From positions 1 through 64,000 of the forward strand of contig JAFUAH010000007.1 of assembly GCA_017464345.1 (NCBI GenBank): a stretch of DNA of 64,000 nt, written 5' to 3'. The first letter of the stretch is position 1; each line of letters begins with the position of its first letter. Origin of the DNA: Bacteroidaceae bacterium. Lineage in GTDB: Bacteria; Bacteroidota; Bacteroidia; Bacteroidales; Bacteroidaceae. This document shows, piece by piece, positions 1 through 7,329 of the stretch. Under the pieces are notes generated by a model. That model searched no databases. It was given only the letters and a program-made list of their open reading frames with translations, and was not told the DNA's origin. Made by a program: the position numbers and the translations under genes.

Positions 1-128
1 AGAGTCATCAACCACCGTACATCAACTTGTTGAACGGCTTCTTCTATTTACCGAAAATTGATAAGTATTATACTGGTTAAATACTTACCTGCTATTTGGT
101 TGACAGTTGAAAACCGCTTAGTGTTTTT

Positions 129-1604
129 CTACTTGTCAACCAGTTTTTTCGCTTCCATTGCGGCCTTAATCTTATCGCCAACTCTTAGGGCCTGTTCTGA
201 GATACCAATGCGGATATAGCCCTCAAAGTTCTTCTGCGACTCGTGGCCTGTTATGCTACGGAGTTCCAGGTCTGACAGTACACCTAATTTATATAAGTTA
301 GTGGTTCCGCTCCTTCGTGCGGTGTGTGAACATATCAGTTCATATTTGGAACGCACAACTTCACCATGTTTGTTCCGTTCCCAAAGAGGAGAGCCGTTTC
401 GAATCTTGGCCCACTTGTCTAGTTTGTGAAACCACTTACGTTCATTTTCCGTAAACTTGATGCCTTTTTTCTTCTTCTCCAACAGCTTCTCATAGGTGTT
501 CTCCGACCGTTTTTCCACAGTTGTCAATACCGTTACATACTTTTCACGAAAAGAGGGAACGGTTTTTGACAGCTCATACCCTACCGCCTTAATCTTCAAA
601 TTCATTTTCTGGACATCTATTTCCGGGAAATCGTAGTGATACTTTTCGCAGAGTTCATAGACACGATTATCGAAAATAGGCACTTCAACCTTCTTTTTAG
701 TCTTCTTCTGCGTCAAAGTAATCAGGCCACTTTTATTATAGGTGATGAAATTCTCTTCCCTCAACTTGCAGTAGTCGCTATAGCGTTGGCAACTAAAGTA
801 TCCAAGGAGAAAGATGTCGCGTACGATTTCATTGTCGCCTGTAAGTTTCAGCTCATACATGGCATCAATTTCCTCGTCAGTCAGGTATATCTCGGCCCGC
901 TTGTCTATCTCTTTGACTGCTTTGTCTTTCCACACCCTCAGGGAAACAGCATTCTTGTTATAGCCCTCCATAGCTGCAAGATTGCAGAGCTTGCGGAAAC
1001 AGGAGACCTTTTTGTTGATGGTGTTCGACATATACCCTTGCTTCAGAAGATAAAGTGTAAATCTGTCTGCAAAAGGTTTGTCAATATCATCGAAGGGAAT
1101 ATCTTTCTTGCAATATTCCTTTAGATTCTCACCAAATGCTTTCCACACGACAACTGTACCAGAGGAATAGTCGGAATTGTTGCCGTGACGAATGGAACCG
1201 TCAGAAATTCCTGCATAGAAATAATTAAAAAAGCCTAATACCGTAGTCTTTGATTTCTCAGTGGCAACCTTTGCTACCTGCTGGATTTCTTCTACGGTGC
1301 CATTGACAACACGAGACAGGGCTTGTTCTAACACTACCTTGTCTTCCTTAGACTGAACCTTGTTTTCAGCATATAGTACTTCAATGGCCTTCATTACATC
1401 TACTTGAAGATTATGGACTCGTTCACCTTCTTCGGTTCTTTCATATCGTTGCATGGCCGACAGGCTCTTCTGAGCCTTCGTCCACTCTTTTACATCAACC
1501 ATGATACCAGTACTCACGCAAAATAGAATTCCCTTACGTCGGGTTCTGACATACAGGGGAGCTTTACCTTCACTTTTGTTGGTTCTCAAAAAGAATTGTG
1601 ACAT
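129..1604 (-). CDS. Tyrosine recombinase (site-specific integrase)
   Basis: Site-specific recombinase of the Bacteroidota phage/conjugative-element integrase type, about 491 aa. The N-terminus (MSQFFLRTNKSEGKAPLYVR) looks like the small Arm DNA-binding beta domain; a SAM-like core-binding region follows (about residues 110-230), then the catalytic domain. Visible catalytic signatures are an Arg in FSCQRYSDYCKLR, the HxxR box in SHTARRSG, and GHES...GYIRIG carrying the second His and probable Tyr nucleophile. An upstream in-frame ATG at 1673 exists, but the -7 promoter element lies at 1628-1635, between the two, and the Arm domain starts at 1604, so 1604 is chosen. The gene points out of the window to the left, so any cargo is probably outside. 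The target site is not visible. Confidence 0.9.
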   Translation of the reverse strand: MSQFFLRTNKSEGKAPLYVRTRRKGILFCVSTGIMVDVKEWTKAQKSLSAMQRYERTEEGERVHNLQVDVMKAIEVLYAENKVQSKEDKVVLEQALSRVVNGTVEEIQQVAKVATEKSKTTVLGFFNYFYAGISDGSIRHGNNSDYSSGTVVVWKAFGENLKEYCKKDIPFDDIDKPFADRFTLYLLKQGYMSNTINKKVSCFRKLCNLAAMEGYNKNAVSLRVWKDKAVKEIDKRAEIYLTDEEIDAMYELKLTGDNEIVRDIFLLGYFSCQRYSDYCKLREENFITYNKSGLITLTQKKTKKKVEVPIFDNRVYELCEKYHYDFPEIDVQKMNLKIKAVGYELSKTVPSFREKYVTVLTTVEKRSENTYEKLLEKKKKGIKFTENERKWFHKLDKWAKIRNGSPLWERNKHGEVVRSKYELICSHTARRSGTTNLYKLGVLSDLELRSITGHESQKNFEGYIRIGISEQALRVGDKIKAAMEAKKLVDK

Positions 1605-1627
1605 GCTATATTGTATTTTTGACGGTG

Positions 1628-1635
1628 CAAAGATA
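1628..1635 (-). promoter_or_regulatory. -7 element of the integrase promoter
   Basis: Read on the minus strand this is TATCTTTG, matching the Bacteroidota -7 consensus TAnnTTTG, 23 nt upstream of the chosen integrase start. No clean -33 TTTG is seen at 19-21 nt. Two direct repeats of TTGTAGCCAA lie just upstream at about 1653-1673 and could be binding sites for the recombinase or a regulator. Confidence 0.5.
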
Positions 1636-1812
1636 CATATTTTCCTTGAAAGTTGTAGCCAATTTGTAGCCAAAATTTGAGATTTGGTGAAATTTTAACT
1701 TTTGAAAGCTTTTTGATATGTTGTTGTAACTTATTGATAATAAGTTTCTTGCGATTTCCGAATATTTCTAATAATTTCATCTTCTTAAATTCAAGCCCAT
1801 CCTGAAGCGCAA

Positions 1813-1836
1813 AAGCCCAGCCGAAAGGTTGGGCTT
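1813..1836. terminator. GNRA-capped hairpin, probable terminator
   Basis: A 10-bp stem (AAGCCCAGCC with GGTTGGGCTT, one G-U pair) closes a GAAA tetraloop and is followed on the plus strand by TCTTGTTT. It lies in the 395-nt gap between the integrase and the giant secreted-protein gene, where I see no convincing gene. Just to its right, TTATACGAAC/TTATACGAAG is repeated in tandem (about 1842-1860). Confidence 0.5.
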
Positions 1837-1900
1837 CTTGTTTATACGAACTTATACGAAGCCTTGGCAGCTTCTGCAAAAGAACAGACCTTTCCATAAA

Positions 1901-1937
1901 GAAATCGCCTGCTCCCTCATCGGGGGCAGGCGATTTC
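1901..1937. terminator. Strong bidirectional terminator hairpin
   Basis: Perfect 12-bp stem GAAATCGCCTGC / GCAGGCGATTTC, extendable to about 16 bp with one wobble, and a 5-nt loop. It sits 63 nt beyond the stop of the minus-strand gene ending at 2000 and most likely ends that transcript. Confidence 0.7.
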
Positions 1938-1999
1938 TTATTGTGCCAAGTCCGGAGACTTGAGCTGTGGGTTCGTTTTTACTTATTCAGTCTTGTTTC

Positions 2000-4900
2000 T
2001 CACTTAATCACGACCTTTTTGCCGTTGAGGATGTAGATGCCACCCTTCACAGCCTTGCTTACGCGGCGGCCGGCGAGGTCGTAGATAACATCGCTGTTGT
2101 GGTTGAGAACGTCAGTTTCAACGTTGCCTACGCCTACTACGGTGCCTTCGGGCAGCTTGGTCAGCGTGAAGCTGCGCCATACCGTCCAGTGGTCGCCAGT
2201 GGTATCGTCGGCCTTCAGACCGATTTCGACTTCTGTTGTCTCATCGAGCACGAAGTAAACGTCGTTCACGCCGTTGCCACCATCGAACCAGGTAGCAGCC
2301 TGTGCACGGCTGTTGGCCGTAGTTTTATCAACGGTTGCAATGACAGTCTGCTCCTCGCCGGCATATACGTAACCGGTCATGTCGGTACGCTGCAGGGCAA
2401 TTACCGTCAGTTTGTAGTCGCCAGCGGGCAGGGTAACCGTCTGATGCAAGGTGGAACCTGCGGCATTCCAGTACTCGGCTACGCCATTGCTCTGGTCACC
2501 TGCGCGGTTGCCTTCCCAACCATCCTGATTCTCAACGGGAGTGGGATTGACGAGAGCACCATTGGTGATATCTATGCCAGTGCCAACCTCCAGAGAGGCG
2601 ATATAGTCAGCAATGGCAGCCTTAGCCTCTGCGATGGCAGCCTCAAGAGCTTCCACAGTGGTGATGGCATTGACGTCGATGGCAGCCAAGGCAGGAATGT
2701 TGGCATCGCCCTTCTCCACTGCGAATGCGTTACCACGGTCGATGATGGCCTGCAGTTCGGCAAGGCCTACGACCAGAGCCATATCCTGCAGCTGCCATAC
2801 GTAAGCAGCCTCCAGCGAGTAACCAGCTTCGGGCAACTCACCATTCTCAAATACGTCCCAATAGGTATTGGAACCCCATGCTACATTGTTGGCATTGGTT
2901 GCACGAACGGCATACTTGCCATTCTTCAGGAAGAATACCTGACGCTCCCAGTCATTACGGTTATTAGAACCTACGAGAATGTGGCCTTCATTCGTAAACG
3001 TTGTGTTACCGCCCGTATCAGGATTGGTGAACTTGCAGCCCAAATCCCAACCGGTTTCATAGACTGTGCCACTGGCATTGACAGCATTCAGGGTGAAAAT
3101 CTTGGCATCATCCTCACTGTCGGTCAGATAACCGTCGGCCTTCAGATAGAACTTGTTCTCACCCACTTCGGTGAAGATGCGATAGTTGCCACCGTTCTCG
3201 ATAGCAGCCAGGGCAGCTTCGTAAGCCAGTTCTGTGGCGTCAGCCGTCTGGGTGTACTTCACATTCTTGAAGGAGAGCCAGCTGATGTTGTTGTCGGCAG
3301 CGACGTTGATGTTGAACTTCAGCACACCGTCCTCGCCCACAACGCCAGTAGCCTTGAACTCGGCCAGATAGAACTGAGAGCCTTCCACCAGTTCGCCAGC
3401 AGCCAGGTCGATGGCCTCGCCACCGTTCACGTCGGCCGTGATGCCGAAGGTGGGAGCCGTGAAGCCGTTCTTACCGCGAACGCGGGCCCAAACGCTTACC
3501 TCGTAGCGGCCTACGGGCAGGTCAGTCATGGTAGCGGTCAGCGTGGCAGCATCAAGCGAGTTGGCATCGCCAGTCCAGTACTCGAAGAAGGGCACCTTGA
3601 ACTCGGAACCGTCGGTGTCGCCTTCGGTTGACCAGGTGTTGATGTACAGAGCGGTGTCGAAGTCCTTGGCCTGAACATCGTTGATGGTCCATGCGGAGAG
3701 CAGGATGTCGTCGATGTTGTTGCTGCTGTGCCAACCAGTGCTATAGGCTGCATCGGCAGTCAGAGTGGCCAGCGTAGCGTCGTCGAGGGCTACATCCTCG
3801 AAGTCAGCCTTCCAGTCGCCATAGTAGGCATTGTAGGCCTCTTCGGTATATACATTGGTGTTGTTGAGCACGTCGGCCATCTTGACGAAGTAGGCATTGG
3901 CAGCCACGTACTTGTTGGCCTTGACGATGGCGGCGTTGATGGCGTCGATGGCAGCGACGTAGGCCTCAGCCGTAGCGTAGGTCTTGTTGTTCTCAGCCAC
4001 AACGGCAGTCAGTTCTTCGTAAGCCTTGGCGGGCAGCGTCTCGGGATCGATGGCCTCGGCCAGAGCCACAACGGCAGCCAGAGCATCGGAACCCAGCACC
4101 TTGGCGGTCACGCCCTTGAGCTGAATGACGTGCCAGTTGGTGGAGGTGGAGGTCTTGCTCATGCCAATCTTCACCTGACCGTTGGCACCCACCTTCACTC
4201 CGTCGAGTACTACAGTAGCAGCACCGTCGGGGAAGTTGGTAGCATAGTAGATGGGTATCTCACCGCCATAGTTGCCTTCGCTGGTCTCAGCGTAGAGGAC
4301 AACGCCGGTGTTCTCGTCGATGTGGTCACCGGCATTCCAAGTGCCCTCGCTGAAGGCAGTGGAGGTGAAGCCACGACCGAAGGTGTAGGCTGCGGCACCG
4401 TAGAGTTCGATGCGATATACGCCCTCGGCCAGGCCTGATACGGTCTGATAGAGCAGGTCGCCCGTACGGTTACAGTTGGCTTCGTAGAATTCGCACACCT
4501 GTACGGTCTGTCCGGCATTGGTGGTAACCATGGGGCAGAAGTTGGTGGCCGTGTAGCCAGCCGTGCCACCGGCACCCGTACGCCAGTTGGTGTTCACCGT
4601 CAGAGCAGCGAAAGAGGTGGTCAGGTCAGTCTCGATGTAAACTACCGATGCCTCCTGCTGAGCGGCAGCGAAGGCCTCCTCGGCAGCCTGCAGTGCAGCG
4701 ATGGCGGCAGCCATCTCCTCGTCGGTCTTGCCAAGTTCTGCCTTGGCTGCATCGATGGCAGCCTGCAGGTCAGCCTTGCCGTTCTCTATCTCCGTAGCGG
4801 CAATCATGGCCTCGGCCTTGGCGATTTCCTGCTGCAGAGCCACGTAGGTGACAGTCTTCACGGCAGTGATGGACCAGTAGGCCTTGTCGCCAGACTTCTC

Positions 4901-6964
4901 GATGCTCTTGTCGAGGTAGCAAGCCGAACCGGCAGTCTCGTTGTCGGTGGCAATCATACCCTTGGGCTCGGTCAGCGTGTAATACACGGCACCGTCGATT
5001 TCAACGGGAGTAGCCTTGACCCAAATCTTGTTGGCCTCCAGAACGGAGGTGGTCCAGTTGTTGGTCTTCTGACCTACGTAGCCGGCCTCGTTGTGCAGAT
5101 AGTAGCCACCCTCGGTAGCCGTCCAGGTGAATTCCTGGGGCTCGTCGGCCAACTTCACGATGTCAGCGGCGGCATCCAATGCCATGTACAGACCGCTGGA
5201 CTTCTGCTGCAGGCTGTATGTCGTGCCCTCTGCGGGGGTGTTCACCTCAGCGGCGGCGTATGCCTCAACGGCAGCGGCTAGGGCTGCGATGGCAGCCTCC
5301 AGTTCCTCAGCAGTGGCCTCGGCGTTGTCGGCCACAGCCTGTGCAGCAGCTACGGCTGCGGCGAAGGTGTCGTAAGCAGCCTCGGGAATCATGAACAGGC
5401 CCGTGCCTACGCCAGCATGAGCCTCAACGGTGGCAGTGGGAGCTGCAAGGGCTGCGATGAGTTCTGCGCGAACTACCTCGGCATTCGTGGCGGTCTCAAT
5501 CTTGATAGCGTCGATGAACAGGTGCTGTGCGCTACCCGAACCCACGTCCTGGCCCTGGTAACCCAGTGTCAGGTAACCCGTGGTCTTCTCGTTGAGGGAG
5601 AAGGTGATGACCTCGTTCGTCCAGGTATCTACAGGATAAGCCTTGGCGGGAGCCAGGTACTCGGTGCCGTCCTCTGCGATGAAGCCAATCAGGCTCTTCA
5701 CGGGAACATTATTTCCACCCTTGGAGTTGTAAACGGGGATGGTCAGGATGTAGTTGGCGGGCTCCAGGATGACCTTCTGGACATACTGTACGGTAGCGCT
5801 CCAAACACCTACGAAACCCAGGGCATTGCCTTCGACATTGCCTTCGGGATTGGTAGCGGGAACGATGTAGCCGTCGCCGCCTACAAAGTTGCCGTCGCCA
5901 TAAGCGAAGACACCGGCAGCGCGTGCGTCGCCATTCTCAACACCCATGGTCCAACCCTCGACGGGCTGCATCTGGGCAACGTTGCTTCCCTGGATATCCT
6001 TGACATAGGTGTGGATACCTACGCCGACGGGAGTGCTTTCAGAGAAGTCGAGGTTCTTGGGCTGGGCCGTAGAGGGGTCGAGCACGGCAATGGCCTCGAA
6101 GGGGTCGAAGTCGGCAGCCTCAATGATGAAATATTTGTTGCCATCATCAACCGATACCCAGTCGTTGATGACCAGACCAGGAGTATAGCCACTGCTGATG
6201 TTGACAGCATTATTGCCAAAGCGCAATTGCCATACACCCTCGGAAATAGGCTGGAAGGTAATAGCCTCGGGCTCTTCGTTCGAAACCTTACCGTTTGACT
6301 TGACAAAGCTCTTGGCAACCACACTCCAGAGGTAGTAGTTGTCCTCTGACTTTACTACTGCAAAGTCAGAAGCCTCGTAACCCTTGATGGTTGATACGAG
6401 CTGGCCGTCACTGACTCCCAGCGTACCACGAGGAGTGGTGAGTTTGTAGGCCTTCTCGTTCGACAGTTCATCGAGCGAAGAGAGGACTTCCGTGCTGGAT
6501 ACTTCGTAGAACTGCAGGTTGATGGCTGTGCTCCAACCATGCAATACACCGCTGGAACGGTTAATGTAGAAGCCACCGGAACTGGCCTGTACATTATTGC
6601 CACTGAACGTAAACGTCCAATCTGCAGGTTCGGCGGAAGGTGCAAATGTACCTACAGCAGCGCCCGTGAGCTGGCCCCAGTAGTTACCTGTTGCCAGGTT
6701 CTTCACCGTGAAGGTTTCCCCATCAGCATTCAGGACGATGTAGTACAGCGCCTCGTCTGTGATGGCGTTCTGGGTATTGGGGGCAACGTACTGTTCACCT
6801 GATTCGGTGATGTACGAACCGCCGTTTACCCGAACGGCATACAACTTGCCATCGACAAAACCACCCGTACCAGTCACCTGGGCAGTGTTCTGCATGGTAA
6901 TTGTTGCCCATGCGCCCGCTACCGAGAATAGCAGGGAGCACAAGAGGAATAAAAACTTTTTCAT
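2000..6964 (-). CDS. Giant secreted alanine-rich FIVAR-like surface protein
   Basis: 1654-aa exported protein of unknown function. It begins with a classical signal peptide (MKKFLFLLCSLLFSVAGAWA). Several alanine-rich helical segments resemble FIVAR modules, at roughly residues 545-575, 735-775, 995-1030 and 1435-1470, each with an EELEAAIAALAAA-like rhythm. Between them lie beta-rich, galactose-binding-like domains with the pattern GLxxGxYxxxxxA (about 780-960 and 1090-1230). The C-terminus carries YDLAGRRVSKAVKGGIY followed by LNGKKVVIK, the tail shared by many secreted proteins here and probably a type IX secretion sorting signal. It has its own promoter (7036-7066) and is divergent from a TonB-dependent receptor. 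A glycan-binding or adhesive surface role is inferred; no catalytic motif was found. Confidence 0.85.
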   Translation of the reverse strand: MKKFLFLLCSLLFSVAGAWATITMQNTAQVTGTGGFVDGKLYAVRVNGGSYITESGEQYVAPNTQNAITDEALYYIVLNADGETFTVKNLATGNYWGQLTGAAVGTFAPSAEPADWTFTFSGNNVQASSGGFYINRSSGVLHGWSTAINLQFYEVSSTEVLSSLDELSNEKAYKLTTPRGTLGVSDGQLVSTIKGYEASDFAVVKSEDNYYLWSVVAKSFVKSNGKVSNEEPEAITFQPISEGVWQLRFGNNAVNISSGYTPGLVINDWVSVDDGNKYFIIEAADFDPFEAIAVLDPSTAQPKNLDFSESTPVGVGIHTYVKDIQGSNVAQMQPVEGWTMGVENGDARAAGVFAYGDGNFVGGDGYIVPATNPEGNVEGNALGFVGVWSATVQYVQKVILEPANYILTIPVYNSKGGNNVPVKSLIGFIAEDGTEYLAPAKAYPVDTWTNEVITFSLNEKTTGYLTLGYQGQDVGSGSAQHLFIDAIKIETATNAEVVRAELIAALAAPTATVEAHAGVGTGLFMIPEAAYDTFAAAVAAAQAVADNAEATAEELEAAIAALAAAVEAYAAAEVNTPAEGTTYSLQQKSSGLYMALDAAADIVKLADEPQEFTWTATEGGYYLHNEAGYVGQKTNNWTTSVLEANKIWVKATPVEIDGAVYYTLTEPKGMIATDNETAGSACYLDKSIEKSGDKAYWSITAVKTVTYVALQQEIAKAEAMIAATEIENGKADLQAAIDAAKAELGKTDEEMAAAIAALQAAEEAFAAAQQEASVVYIETDLTTSFAALTVNTNWRTGAGGTAGYTATNFCPMVTTNAGQTVQVCEFYEANCNRTGDLLYQTVSGLAEGVYRIELYGAAAYTFGRGFTSTAFSEGTWNAGDHIDENTGVVLYAETSEGNYGGEIPIYYATNFPDGAATVVLDGVKVGANGQVKIGMSKTSTSTNWHVIQLKGVTAKVLGSDALAAVVALAEAIDPETLPAKAYEELTAVVAENNKTYATAEAYVAAIDAINAAIVKANKYVAANAYFVKMADVLNNTNVYTEEAYNAYYGDWKADFEDVALDDATLATLTADAAYSTGWHSSNNIDDILLSAWTINDVQAKDFDTALYINTWSTEGDTDGSEFKVPFFEYWTGDANSLDAATLTATMTDLPVGRYEVSVWARVRGKNGFTAPTFGITADVNGGEAIDLAAGELVEGSQFYLAEFKATGVVGEDGVLKFNINVAADNNISWLSFKNVKYTQTADATELAYEAALAAIENGGNYRIFTEVGENKFYLKADGYLTDSEDDAKIFTLNAVNASGTVYETGWDLGCKFTNPDTGGNTTFTNEGHILVGSNNRNDWERQVFFLKNGKYAVRATNANNVAWGSNTYWDVFENGELPEAGYSLEAAYVWQLQDMALVVGLAELQAIIDRGNAFAVEKGDANIPALAAIDVNAITTVEALEAAIAEAKAAIADYIASLEVGTGIDITNGALVNPTPVENQDGWEGNRAGDQSNGVAEYWNAAGSTLHQTVTLPAGDYKLTVIALQRTDMTGYVYAGEEQTVIATVDKTTANSRAQAATWFDGGNGVNDVYFVLDETTEVEIGLKADDTTGDHWTVWRSFTLTKLPEGTVVGVGNVETDVLNHNSDVIYDLAGRRVSKAVKGGIYILNGKKVVIK

Positions 6965-7035
6965 GCGTTAAGTTTTTGGTTAATAATTAAGGTTAATAAA
7001 AAGATTGATTTATATTAATTCAGTAGTTTTCCGTG

Positions 7036-7066
7036 CAAAGTTAGCGAAAAGTTTGGACTGTGCAAA
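7036..7066 (-). promoter_or_regulatory. Promoter of the giant secreted-protein gene
   Basis: Minus-strand TTTG (7063-7066), a 19-nt spacer, then TAACTTTG (7036-7043): a textbook Bacteroidota sigma-ABfr promoter. The predicted transcript starts about 60 nt before the ATG at 6964. Confidence 0.8.
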
Positions 7067-7114
7067 CATTTTCAGGATAAATCATACAAGATAGACTTCG
7101 GGGCCTTAGAGCCT

Positions 7115-7210
7115 TTGCTTGTGGGTCAATTGTCCGTCAAGGCCAACTTGCCCGAGTCTGGCCTCCGTCCCGCCCGAGTCTCGCTTGACGGACAATTGAC
7201 CCACAAGCAA
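7115..7210. repeat. Perfect 27-bp inverted repeat between divergent promoters
   Basis: The arms 7115-7141 and 7184-7210 are perfect reverse complements (core GTGGGTCAATTGTCCGTCAA), separated by a 42-nt GC-rich loop. The loop contains GCCCGAGTCT twice (7150-7159 and 7172-7181). The element lies in the 365-nt gap between two divergent genes, upstream of both promoters, so neither gene should transcribe it. That argues against a terminator and for a DNA-level role: an operator, a small invertible segment or a mobile palindromic repeat. I saw no second copy in the window. Confidence 0.9.
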
Positions 7211-7261
7211 GGGCCGTACGGGAGCGGAAAGCCGGCTGGGGAGAAAAACCCGGGGAAATGC

Positions 7262-7292
7262 TTTGCCGTGACGGGGAAAATGTGTATCTTTG
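7262..7292 (+). promoter_or_regulatory. Promoter of the TonB-dependent receptor gene
   Basis: TTTG (7262-7265), 19-nt spacer, TATCTTTG (7285-7292), matching both Bacteroidota promoter boxes. Transcription should begin near 7299, leaving about a 30-nt leader before the ATG at 7330. Confidence 0.8.
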
Positions 7293-7329
7293 CGCGTAAA
7301 TACAATTATTTATTAATATAAAGACCAAT

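Noticed and set aside
1586..1897. 103-codon minus-strand frame upstream of the integrase
   Set aside because: It runs through a terminator hairpin and the integrase promoter and has no recognisable protein features.
1967..3631. Long plus-strand open frame opposite the giant secreted-protein gene
   Set aside because: It is a mirror of GC-rich, alanine-rich codons on the other strand; its product is low-complexity and matches no family, whereas the minus strand has a signal peptide, domains, promoter and terminator.
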